A DNA stretch of 6,846 bases, from assembly GCA_027030825.1 (NCBI GenBank), contig JALVEM010000515.1, positions 1-6,846 of the forward strand. Reading direction: 5' to 3'. The notes below the pieces were generated by a model. That model was not told where the DNA came from and ran no database searches. It was given only the letters and a program-made list of their open reading frames with translations. The stretch is from Thiohalobacter sp. (GTDB taxonomy: Bacteria; Pseudomonadota; Gammaproteobacteria; Thiohalobacterales; Thiohalobacteraceae). Positions within the stretch are counted from its first letter, which is position 1, and every line of letters begins with the position of its first letter. Both the position numbers and the translations under genes were made by a program. This document shows, in pieces, positions 1 through 6,506 of the stretch.

Positions 1-1
1 C

Positions 2-391
2 CAGCGCGACATGCGCCTGGCCGAGCAGTTCGGCATGCTCGAGGGCACCGGTGTGCCGGTCTCCACCTATCTCGCCCTCTCGGCCACCAACCAGCCGGCC
101 GTGCTGGAGGAGACCCTGGACGCCTTCGGCCGGGTGCGGCTGCAGGGCGCCATCATCACCAAGGTGGACGAGGCGGCCTCGCTGGGCGGCGTGCTGGGCG
201 CGCTCGTGAACCACCGGATGCCCGTCGCCTGGGTATGCGACGGGCAGCGGGTGCCCGAGGACCTTCAGCCGGCCCGCGCCCAGAACCTCGTCAACCGGGC
301 CGTGGCCCTCATGCAGCAACACGGACAGGAAACCGATGACAGCCTACTCGCAGAACGTTTCGGACCGCTGGCAGCTCACGCGGGAATCTAG
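2..391 (+). CDS. flhF: FlhF, polar flagellar SRP-like GTPase (3' end, partial)
   Basis: C-terminal part of the SRP-family GTPase that marks the cell pole for flagellum assembly; the gene begins upstream of the window. About 129 codons are visible, reading from base 2. The residues IITKVDEA (codons around 149-175) carry the G4 guanine-specificity motif TKxD. The later CDGQRVPEDL (around 236-265) is the closing G5-type loop, typical of FlhF and close to that of Ffh/FtsY. The N-terminal B domain, the P-loop and most of the G domain lie outside the window. The gene ends with a short tail after the last helix (RAVALMQQ), as in other FlhF proteins, so the 3' end looks intact. Its last 56 bases overlap fleN in another frame, which suggests translational coupling of two proteins that work together. 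Identification rests on these motifs plus the fleN-fliA neighbours. Confidence 0.93.
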   Translation, partial: QRDMRLAEQFGMLEGTGVPVSTYLALSATNQPAVLEETLDAFGRVRLQGAIITKVDEAASLGGVLGALVNHRMPVAWVCDGQRVPEDLQPARAQNLVNRAVALMQQHGQETDDSLLAERFGPLAAHAGI

Positions 392-1265
392 GATAGGCAG
401 GGATCAGGCCGCGGGAATCCGTCAGATGATCCAGCCGAAACCCGTCCGAGTGATCGCAGTGACCAGCGGCAAGGGGGGCGTGGGCAAGACCAACGTCTCC
501 GTCAATCTCGCCGTGGCCCTGGCGACCGAGGGCAAGCAGGTCATGCTCATGGACGCCGATCTGGGGCTGGCCAACGTGGACGTGATGCTGGGCCTGCATC
601 CCGAACACGATCTCTCCCACGTGGTGCGTGGCGAGCGGACACTCGAGGAGATCATCATCGACGGACCGGCCGGGCTCCACATCGTACCCGCTTCCAGCGG
701 TACCCAGGCCATGGCCGAGCTGAGTCCCGCCGAGCACGCCGGGCTGGTGCGGGCCTTCAGCGAACTCGGTCACGATCTCGACGTGCTGCTGGTCGATACC
801 GCCGCCGGCATCTCCGACAGCGTGGTGAGTTTCGTGCGGGCATCGCAGGAGGTCATCGTGGTGGTGTGCGACGAGCCGGCCTCGCTGACCGATGCCTATG
901 CGCTGATCAAGGTGCTCAACCGGGACTACGGAATTCACCGCTTCCGGGTGCTCGCCAACATGGCGCACAGCGCCCAGGAGGGCAGGGAGCTCTATGCCAA
1001 GCTCTCCCGGGTGGCCGACCGCTACCTCGACGTCATGCTGACCTTCATGGGCGCCGTGCCCTGGGACGACTATCTGCGCAAGGCGGTGAAAAGGCAGAAG
1101 CCGGTGGTGGATGCCTATCCGCGTTCGCGTTCGGCGACCGCCTTCCGGACACTGGCGCAGAAGATCTCCGGCTGGCCCGTCCCCGACGGCGCCGCCGGCC
1201 ATCTCGAATTCTTCGTGGAACGACTCATCCAATCGAACAGCGGCCAGATGGAGGTACTCCGATGA
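336..1265 (+). CDS. fleN: FleN/FlhG, MinD-like ATPase controlling flagellar number
   Basis: MinD/ParA-type ATPase, 309 residues, that limits flagellar number and antagonises FlhF at the pole; in Pseudomonas it also restrains the regulator FleQ. The deviant Walker A GKGGVGKT is at residues 45-52, the A' motif MDADLGLANVD begins near 72, and the Walker B-like LLVDTAAG is centred on D154. The C-terminal GHLEFFVERLIQ resembles the amphipathic membrane-binding end of this family. The start at 336 has AGGA five bases upstream. It is preferred over the internal ATG at 426 because it retains DQAAGIR at residues 23-29, matching the DQAxxLR motif by which FlhG stimulates the FlhF GTPase. The gene overlaps flhF by 56 bases and fliA by four (ATGA). 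Family assignment is near certain; the start is well supported but not proven. Confidence 0.95.
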   Translation: MTAYSQNVSDRWQLTRESRIGRDQAAGIRQMIQPKPVRVIAVTSGKGGVGKTNVSVNLAVALATEGKQVMLMDADLGLANVDVMLGLHPEHDLSHVVRGERTLEEIIIDGPAGLHIVPASSGTQAMAELSPAEHAGLVRAFSELGHDLDVLLVDTAAGISDSVVSFVRASQEVIVVVCDEPASLTDAYALIKVLNRDYGIHRFRVLANMAHSAQEGRELYAKLSRVADRYLDVMLTFMGAVPWDDYLRKAVKRQKPVVDAYPRSRSATAFRTLAQKISGWPVPDGAAGHLEFFVERLIQSNSGQMEVLR

Positions 1266-1993
1266 AGAAAGCCGCATCTGCGTATGCAGAGACCAAGGGA
1301 ATGAATCAGGACGAGCTGATCAATCAGCATGCACCCCTCGTGAAACGGATCGCCTATCACCTGATGAGCCGCCTGCCGCCCAGTGTCCAGGCCGACGATC
1401 TGATCCAGGCCGGGATGATCGGCCTGCTCGAGGCCGCCCGCAACTACGACCCGTCCCAGGGCGCGAGCTTCGAGACCTATGCCGGCATCCGCATCCGCGG
1501 GGCCATGCTCGACGAGATCCGCCGCACCGACTGGACACCGCGTTCGGTGCATCGCAAGGCACGACAGGTGGCCGAGGCCGTGCGCGAAATCGAGAACCGC
1601 GAGGGCAGGGATGCCCGCGACAGCGAAGTGGCCGAGCTGCTGGGCATCACCATCGAGGAATATCACCGGATCCTGCAGGACGCCACCGGCGCGCGCGTGT
1701 TCAGTTTCGAGGACCCGGGCGCCGGCGGCGACGACAACGAGATCCGCTCGCTCGACGAGGGCAACCAGCCGCTCGACGAGCTGCAGTCGGCCAGCTTCCA
1801 GGATGCGCTCGCCGAGGCCATCGCCGGCCTGCCCGAACGCGAACGTCTGGTGATGGCCCTCTACTACGACGAGGAACTGAACCTGCGGGAGATCGGCGAG
1901 GTGCTGGGCGTCTCGGAGTCGCGCGTCTGCCAGATCCATGGCCAGGCGCTGATTCGGCTGCGGGCGCGCATGAGCGAATGGGTCCGGGATTGA
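1262..1993 (+). CDS. fliA: FliA, flagellar sigma-28 factor
   Basis: Alternative sigma factor for late flagellar and chemotaxis genes, 243 residues (E. coli FliA is 239). Region 2 spans about residues 20-92, with LVKRIAYHLMSRLP, DLIQAGMIGLLEAARNYD and the -10-binding stretch TYAGIRIRGAMLDEIRRTDW. Region 3 follows at about 95-150. Region 4 runs from about 190, with a helix-turn-helix at LREIGEVLGVSESRVCQIH that reads the -35 element. The start at 1262 overlaps the fleN stop as ATGA and has GGAGG seven bases upstream (1250-1254). An internal ATG at 1301 (residue 14) is the alternative; it would still give a complete sigma factor but lacks an equally good ribosome site. In the cell FliA is normally held by the anti-sigma factor FlgM, which is not encoded here. 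Its likely target promoter lies just downstream, before cheY. Confidence 0.96.
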   Translation: MKKAASAYAETKGMNQDELINQHAPLVKRIAYHLMSRLPPSVQADDLIQAGMIGLLEAARNYDPSQGASFETYAGIRIRGAMLDEIRRTDWTPRSVHRKARQVAEAVREIENREGRDARDSEVAELLGITIEEYHRILQDATGARVFSFEDPGAGGDDNEIRSLDEGNQPLDELQSASFQDALAEAIAGLPERERLVMALYYDEELNLREIGEVLGVSESRVCQIHGQALIRLRARMSEWVRD

Positions 1994-2017
1994 ACGGGCA
2001 TTCAATAATTTCCCGGA
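1983..2017 (+). other. Hairpin at the fliA stop codon
   Basis: A two-part stem brackets the fliA stop. The outer arms are TCCGGG (1983-1988) and CCCGGA (2012-2017); the inner arms are ATTGAA (1989-1994) and TTCAAT (2001-2006), with loop CGGGCA and a five-base bulge on the right side. All pairs are Watson-Crick. No run of T follows, so it does not look like a standard Rho-independent terminator. It could stabilise the 3' end of the fliA message or slow read-through into cheY. Its right arm also contains the -35 bases of the proposed sigma-28 promoter. Confidence 0.45.
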
Positions 2018-2028
2018 GATGACGATAA
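2002..2028 (+). promoter_or_regulatory. Candidate sigma-28 (FliA) promoter for cheY
   Basis: The gap between fliA and cheY contains TCAA (2002-2005), a 15-base spacer, and GACGATAA (2021-2028). The enterobacterial FliA consensus is TAAA-N15-GCCGATAA, so the spacing is exact, the -10 matches 7 of 8 and the -35 matches 3 of 4. TCAA also fits the TCAAG-type -35 reported for Pseudomonas flagellar promoters. Transcription would start near 2033-2035 and give a leader of about 45 bases before cheY. In Pseudomonas aeruginosa, cheY, cheZ and cheAB are known FliA-dependent genes, so the location fits. This is a by-eye match with no experimental support. Confidence 0.65.
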
Positions 2029-2033
2029 AGAGG

Positions 2034-2049
2034 GCAGCAGTGATGCTGC
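2034..2049 (+). other. Small hairpin at the predicted 5' end of the cheY mRNA
   Basis: GCAGCA (2034-2039) and TGCTGC (2044-2049) form a perfect six-base-pair stem around the loop GTGA, which as RNA is a GNRA-type tetraloop. It begins almost exactly where a transcript from the sigma-28 promoter would start. A 5'-terminal stem-loop of this kind can protect mRNA from decay; that role is inferred here. Confidence 0.4.
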
Positions 2050-2068
2050 ACTGTCTGCAGAGGACGCT

Positions 2069-2083
2069 GAGGAGGCAGCCTTG
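2069..2083 (+). promoter_or_regulatory. Strong ribosome binding site selecting a TTG start for cheY
   Basis: GAGGAGG at 2069-2075 lies five bases before TTG at 2081. The first in-frame ATG, at 2093, would be 17 bases from this site, too far for normal use, and has no other good site. The TTG start adds MDKN in front of the conserved MKILIVDD. Confidence 0.7.
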
Positions 2084-2473
2084 GACAAGAACATGAAGAT
2101 CCTGATCGTGGACGATTTCTCCACGATGCGACGCATCATCAAGAACCTGCTCCGGGATCTCGGCTTCAACAACACCCAGGAGGCGGACGACGGCAACACG
2201 GCCCTGCCGATGCTGCAGTCGGGCGACTTCGACTTCCTGATCACGGACTGGAACATGCCGGGCATGACCGGCATCGAGCTGCTCAAGGCAGTCCGTTCCG
2301 ATCCGAAGCTGGCTTCGCTGCCGGTGCTCATGGTCACGGCCGAGGCGAAGAAGGAGCAGATCGTGGAGGCGGCCCAGGCGGGAGTCAACGGCTACATCGT
2401 CAAGCCCTTCACCGCCCAGACGCTCAAGGAGAAGATCGACAGGATCTTCGAGCGGATCGCTGCCTCGGCCTGA
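2081..2473 (+). CDS. cheY: CheY, chemotaxis response regulator
   Basis: Single-domain receiver of 130 residues that carries the chemotaxis signal from CheA to the FliM switch of the flagellar motor. The conserved residues are present: the acidic pair D11-D12, phosphoacceptor D56 in TDWNMPGM, T86 in MVTAEA, Y105 and K108 in GYIVKPF. No output domain follows, so it is a free CheY. The stretch FSTMRRIIKNLLRDLGF is typical of gammaproteobacterial CheY. Translation probably starts at the TTG at 2081 because of the strong ribosome site just before it; an ATG start at 2093 would give 126 residues. It is the first gene after the proposed sigma-28 promoter and is followed 29 bases later by cheZ, its phosphatase. 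Confidence 0.97.
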   Translation: MDKNMKILIVDDFSTMRRIIKNLLRDLGFNNTQEADDGNTALPMLQSGDFDFLITDWNMPGMTGIELLKAVRSDPKLASLPVLMVTAEAKKEQIVEAAQAGVNGYIVKPFTAQTLKEKIDRIFERIAASA

Positions 2474-2502
2474 ACATCCAGAACAAGAAGAAGGAGCCCG
2501 CG

Positions 2503-3273
2503 ATGAATACCCTCACGGCCGAAAAGGAACAGGAGCAGGAACGTTCGCTCGAGGTCGCGCGCAATCTCGTCGCCGCGCTGGAGGAAGGCGACGAGACCGC
2601 GGTCAACGGCTGTCTCGACGAGCTGATGCGCCGACGCGAGGAAGGCCTGTTCCACGAGCTCGGCAAGCTGACCCGCCAGCTGCACGACGCACTCGCCAAT
2701 TTCCAGCTCGACACGCGCATCCTGGACATGGCGGAGAACGAGATACCCGATGCCAGGCAGCGGCTCGCCCACGTCATCGAGATGACGGAACAGGCGGCGC
2801 ACAAGACGCTGGGGGCCGTCGAGGAGAGCCTGCCGCTGGCCCGCTCGCTGCAGGAGGAGGCCCGCGAGCTGCACGAGGCCTGGCAGCGTTTCCGGCGCCG
2901 CGACATGGTGGCGGAGGAATTCCGCAAGCTCATTCCCGAGCTCGACCGCTTTCTCGAACGTACCGAGAACCAGGCCTCCGTGCTGTACGAGAAGCTCTCC
3001 GAGGTCATGATGGCCCAGGACTACCAGGATCTCACCGGCCAGATCATTCGTCGGGTCATCACCCTGGTCCAGGACGTCGAGGAGAATCTCGTCGAGCTCG
3101 TGCGGCTCTCCGGCCGCCAGTATCGGGCCGACGGTGACAGGGCGGACAGAGAGAAGTCCGACGGCAAGGGACACGGGCCTCATATCGCCGGCGTCGACAA
3201 GGGACTGGACACCGGGGAGGTGGTCAGCAGTCAGGACGACGTGGACGAGCTCCTCTCGAGCCTGGGTTTCTGA
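2503..3273 (+). CDS. cheZ: CheZ, CheY-P phosphatase
   Basis: Phosphatase that ends the motor signal by dephosphorylating CheY, 256 residues (E. coli CheZ is 214). The protein is mostly charged helix, as expected for the long four-helix-bundle dimer. The signature AQDYQDLTGQ is at residues 171-180; D176 and Q180 correspond to the catalytic D143 and Q147 of E. coli CheZ. After a flexible, charged stretch (about 208-240) the protein ends in DDVDELLSSLGF, the CheY-binding C-terminal peptide. The extra length relative to E. coli is mainly at the N-terminus and in the linker. The start at 2503 has AAGGAG six bases upstream (2491-2496). It lies between cheY and cheA, 40 bases before the latter, and is very likely cotranscribed with both. 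Confidence 0.96.
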   Translation: MNTLTAEKEQEQERSLEVARNLVAALEEGDETAVNGCLDELMRRREEGLFHELGKLTRQLHDALANFQLDTRILDMAENEIPDARQRLAHVIEMTEQAAHKTLGAVEESLPLARSLQEEARELHEAWQRFRRRDMVAEEFRKLIPELDRFLERTENQASVLYEKLSEVMMAQDYQDLTGQIIRRVITLVQDVEENLVELVRLSGRQYRADGDRADREKSDGKGHGPHIAGVDKGLDTGEVVSSQDDVDELLSSLGF

Positions 3274-3313
3274 ACCATCCGGGAAGGCCACGGCAACGAC
3301 AGGTGACGCACCC

Positions 3314-5419
3314 ATGAGTCTCGATCCGAACGACGACATCCTGCAGGACTTTCTGGTGGAGGCCGGCGAGCTTCTCGAGCAGCTCAACGAGCAGCTGGTC
3401 GAACTCGAGCAGTCGCCGGAGGATCCGGACCTGCTCAATGCCGTGTTCCGGAACTTCCATACCATCAAGGGCGGCGCCAGCTTCCTGGGGCTCGACAATC
3501 TGGTCGATGTCTGCCACCGGTCCGAGGACGTCTTCAACGTGCTGCGAAACGGCGAGCGCGTCGCCGATGCCACCCTGATGGACGCCGTCCTGCGCGCCCT
3601 GGACGTGGTCATGGCCATGTTCGAGCAGATTCGCGCGGGCGAGATGCCCGATCCCTGCGATCCGGCGCTGCTCGAGCAGCTGGCCCGGTTCGCCGAACCG
3701 GCTGGTGCGGAGGCATCGCCGGGCGATGCGGTCGAGGCAGAACCGGAGTCGGCGGCCGAGGCGGAAGAGGCGTCGGCGGATACGCCACCGGCGTCGGCCG
3801 GTGACGAATCCGGGAAGGGTTCGGACGCCCCGGTGGGCGGTGACGAGATCACCGACGAGGAGTTCGAGGCGCTGCTCGATCAGCTGCACGGCACGGGCGC
3901 CCCCGGAGCCTCGGCTGCCTCCACCGCGGCCACGGCCTCGTCCGAAGGAAGCGCGGCATCGGAAGGCGGCGGGAGCGAGGAGATCACGGACGAGGAGTTC
4001 GAGGCGCTCCTCGACGAACTCTACGGCAAGGGCGCGCCGCCGAGCCCGCCCAGGGCGGCGCCCGCCGAGACGGCGGTCGGCGCGCCGCAGGCCGGTGCGG
4101 CGACTGCCGAACAGGCACCGGCCGCGAAGAAGGACGAAGTTGCGGCACCGGCCGCTGCCCAGGACAAGCCGAGCCGGGAAGAGGCGCCGCGCAAGGCCGC
4201 GGGCGGACAGGACAGGGCCAGGGGAGGCGGCAAGGCGGCCCCTGCCGGTGAAGTCACTGTCCGGGTGGACACGAAGCGGCTCGACGACATCATGAACCTG
4301 GTCGGCGAGCTGGTGCTGGTGCGCAATCGCCTCACCACGCTGCGCGCCGATCTCGCCAACGAGGAGGTCGCCAAGGCCGTCTCCAATCTCGACGTGGTGA
4401 CGGCGGATCTGCAGACGGCGGTCATGAAGACCCGCATGCAGCCGATCAAGAAGGTCTTCGGCCGTTTTCCCCGTGTCGTCCGAGATCTCGCGCGCAGCCT
4501 GAACAAGGAGGTCACGCTCGAACTCGTCGGCGAGGAGACCGACCTCGACAAGAACCTCGTCGAGGCGCTGGCCGACCCGCTCGTCCATCTGGTGCGCAAC
4601 GCGGTCGATCACGGCATCGAGCCGCCCGAGGAACGCGAGGCGGCCGGCAAGCCGCGCACCGGCCGGGTGGTGCTCGCCGCGGAACAGGAGGGTGACCACA
4701 TCCTGCTATCGATCACCGACGACGGGCGTGGCATGGATGCCGACCTGTTGCGGAGGAAGGCCGTCGAGAAGGGGCTCATGGACGAGGAGGCGGCGGCGCG
4801 CCTCGACGACCGCGAGGCCTACAATCTGATCTTCATGCCCGGCTTCTCGACCAAGGAGGAGATCTCCGACGTGTCCGGCCGCGGCGTGGGCATGGACGTG
4901 GTCAAGACCCGGATCGCGCAGCTCAACGGCAGCGTGGAGATCGATTCCACGCCCGGCGAGGGTTCGCGGCTCAGCATCCGGGTGCCGCTCACGCTCGCCA
5001 TCATGCCCACCCTCATGGTCGTCGTGGGCGGCAACACCTTCGCGCTGCCGCTCTCCAGCGTGATCGAGATCTTCGACATGCATCTCGACCAGACCAACGT
5101 GGTCGACGGGCAGCTGGTGGTCCGGGTGCGCGACAAGGCCGTGCCGCTCTTCTATCTGCGCGAGTGGCTGGCCCCCTTCAGGCCGCTGACCGAGGAGGAG
5201 CGGGGCACGGGCCATGTGGTGCTCGTGCACGTCGGCAGCCGTCGCGTCGGTTTCGTGGTCGACGACCTGATCGGTCGCGAGGAAGTCGTGATCAAGCCCC
5301 TGGGCGCGCTGCTGCACGGCATGCCCGGATTCGCCGGCGCCACCATCACCGGCAACGGGCGCATCGCCCTGATCCTGGATGTTCCCAGCCTCGTCAAGAA
5401 ACACACCCACCGCTTCTGA
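3314..5419 (+). CDS. cheA: CheA, chemotaxis sensor histidine kinase
   Basis: Cytoplasmic kinase of the receptor-CheW-CheA array, 701 residues, which phosphorylates CheY and CheB. Domains in order: P1/HPt at about 5-125 with phosphorylated H49 in FHTIKGGA; a long Ala/Pro/Glu-rich linker at about 126-312; P3 dimerisation helices at about 314-375; the P4 ATPase with N box NAVDHG (429-434), G1 DDGRG (469-473), F box FMPGFS (507-512) and G2 SGRGVGMD (521-528); and the P5 CheW-like domain from about 565 to the end. No P2 fold is evident. Instead the linker has two copies of EITDEEFEALLDxLxG (178-193 and 223-238). The start at 3314 has AGGTGA seven bases upstream; in-frame extension into cheZ to 3134 is not credible because the family N-terminus begins near the chosen ATG. 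cheB starts one base after the stop. Confidence 0.97.
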   Translation: MSLDPNDDILQDFLVEAGELLEQLNEQLVELEQSPEDPDLLNAVFRNFHTIKGGASFLGLDNLVDVCHRSEDVFNVLRNGERVADATLMDAVLRALDVVMAMFEQIRAGEMPDPCDPALLEQLARFAEPAGAEASPGDAVEAEPESAAEAEEASADTPPASAGDESGKGSDAPVGGDEITDEEFEALLDQLHGTGAPGASAASTAATASSEGSAASEGGGSEEITDEEFEALLDELYGKGAPPSPPRAAPAETAVGAPQAGAATAEQAPAAKKDEVAAPAAAQDKPSREEAPRKAAGGQDRARGGGKAAPAGEVTVRVDTKRLDDIMNLVGELVLVRNRLTTLRADLANEEVAKAVSNLDVVTADLQTAVMKTRMQPIKKVFGRFPRVVRDLARSLNKEVTLELVGEETDLDKNLVEALADPLVHLVRNAVDHGIEPPEEREAAGKPRTGRVVLAAEQEGDHILLSITDDGRGMDADLLRRKAVEKGLMDEEAAARLDDREAYNLIFMPGFSTKEEISDVSGRGVGMDVVKTRIAQLNGSVEIDSTPGEGSRLSIRVPLTLAIMPTLMVVVGGNTFALPLSSVIEIFDMHLDQTNVVDGQLVVRVRDKAVPLFYLREWLAPFRPLTEEERGTGHVVLVHVGSRRVGFVVDDLIGREEVVIKPLGALLHGMPGFAGATITGNGRIALILDVPSLVKKHTHRF
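3845..3879 (+). repeat. Direct repeat copy 1 in the CheA linker
   Basis: A 35-base segment encoding EITDEEFEALLD of the CheA linker. It matches the copy starting at 3980 at 33 of 35 positions, and both differences are silent (ACC/ACG for Thr, CTG/CTC for Leu). The copies are 135 bases apart. The surrounding linker is Ala/Pro/Ser-rich and does not repeat as clearly, so this block appears duplicated or under selection. Confidence 0.85.
3980..4014 (+). repeat. Direct repeat copy 2 in the CheA linker
   Basis: Partner of the block at 3845-3879. The peptide similarity continues a few residues beyond the nucleotide repeat: QLHGTGAPG after copy 1, ELYGKGAPP after copy 2. Both repeats therefore end in the same pattern, LxGxGAP. 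Confidence 0.85.
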
Positions 5420-5420
5420 C

Positions 5421-6488
5421 ATGGCGCCCCGGCGGGTACTGGTCGTCGACGATTCCGCCTTCTTCCGCAAGCGTCTGGCGGAGATACTCGACGACGGGAC
5501 CGAGCTCGAAGTGGTCGGCATGGCCGGGGACGGCCGGGAGGCCGTCGAACAGGTCGTCCGGCTGCAACCCGATGTGGTGACGATGGATGTCGAGATGCCC
5601 GTGATGGACGGCATCACGGCGGTTCGTCGGATCATGCAGCAGCGGCCCACGCCGGTTCTGATGGTCTCGTCGCTCACGCGGGAGGGTGCTCGCGCCACCT
5701 TCGAGGCGCTCGAGGCGGGTGCTGTGGACTTCCTGCCCAAGAACATCGAGGCCTTCGCCCGCGACCGGGACGAGGCCGGCCGCCGGCTGCGGGAGAAGGT
5801 GATTCAGATCGCGCGTCACGGCGCCCGAAGGCCGCACCCGGGCGCAACGACACCACGGCGCGCCGACGAGGAGCCGGTCGGAGCATCGCCGCCCACGCGG
5901 GTGCGTCTGTCACCGCGCCAATATCGCGTGCTCGCCATCGGCTGTTCCACCGGCGGGCCGGTGGCACTGCAGCAGGTGCTCTCGGGCCTGCCCGGAGGGT
6001 TCCCTGTGCCCATCCTCATCGTGCAGCACATGCCTGCAGCCTTCACGCCCGACTTCGCCGAGCGGTTGGATCGGCTCGGCTCCGTCCGGGTCACCGAGGC
6101 GAGGACCGGAGACCGCCTCGAGGCCGGGCATGCCTATCTGGCGCCCGGTGGCAGGCAGATGCTCGTCGAGAACCGGGGGACGGGGCTCGAATTGCGCGTC
6201 ATCGAGGGGGATCCCTCCCTCATCTACCGGCCGAGCGTGGACGTGACCTTCGCCTCGCTCGCGCGTGCCGGCGTCGGCGAGGTGCTGGCGCTGGTGATGA
6301 CCGGCATGGGCGCCGACGGCAGGGAGGGCGCGCGCCTGCTCAAGGAGAAGGGCGCCACCGTGTGGGCCCAGGACGAGGCCACCAGCACCATCTTCGGGAT
6401 GCCGGGCGCCATCGTGCGGGCCGGGCTCGCCGACCAGGTGCTGCCGCTGCCCGAGATCGCCCCCGCGCTGCGCCAGGCCATCCGGTAG
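5421..6488 (+). CDS. cheB: CheB, receptor methylesterase/deamidase response regulator
   Basis: Two-domain adaptation enzyme, 355 residues (E. coli CheB is 349), that removes methyl groups from receptor glutamates when phosphorylated by CheA. The receiver domain (about 4-120) has D10-D11 and phosphoacceptor D56 in TMDVEMPVMDG. A basic, Pro-rich linker (about 130-165) leads to the methylesterase domain (about 167-355). The triad is visible: S176 in GCSTGGP, H203 in VQHMP and D299 in GMGADG, matching S164, H190 and D286 of the enteric enzyme. The ATG at 5421 follows the cheA stop by one base and lacks a clear ribosome site, so it is probably translated by coupling to cheA. An upstream in-frame ATG at 5379 would add 14 residues not expected in the family. 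The partner methyltransferase gene cheR is not in the window. Confidence 0.96.
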   Translation: MAPRRVLVVDDSAFFRKRLAEILDDGTELEVVGMAGDGREAVEQVVRLQPDVVTMDVEMPVMDGITAVRRIMQQRPTPVLMVSSLTREGARATFEALEAGAVDFLPKNIEAFARDRDEAGRRLREKVIQIARHGARRPHPGATTPRRADEEPVGASPPTRVRLSPRQYRVLAIGCSTGGPVALQQVLSGLPGGFPVPILIVQHMPAAFTPDFAERLDRLGSVRVTEARTGDRLEAGHAYLAPGGRQMLVENRGTGLELRVIEGDPSLIYRPSVDVTFASLARAGVGEVLALVMTGMGADGREGARLLKEKGATVWAQDEATSTIFGMPGAIVRAGLADQVLPLPEIAPALRQAIR

Positions 6489-6506
6489 CCCGGTCAAGCC
6501 ACTTCG

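Noticed and set aside
866..1261. Upstream extension of fliA into fleN
   Set aside because: The frame is open only as a shadow of fleN; the FliA family N-terminus and a good ribosome site fit the ATG at 1262.
309..1277. Minus-strand open frame opposite fleN
   Set aside because: Shadow of the fleN coding frame; no family features and no ribosome site logic.
3134..3313. Upstream extension of cheA into cheZ
   Set aside because: The extra residues are an out-of-frame reading of the cheZ tail, low in conservation signals. The HPt domain begins right after the ATG at 3314, which has its own ribosome site.
2392..4699. Long open frames on the minus strand (2392-3852 and 3224-4699) opposite cheZ and cheA
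   Set aside because: They are antisense to clearly conserved genes, have compositionally biased products with no recognisable domain, and are expected in GC-rich DNA with few chance stops.
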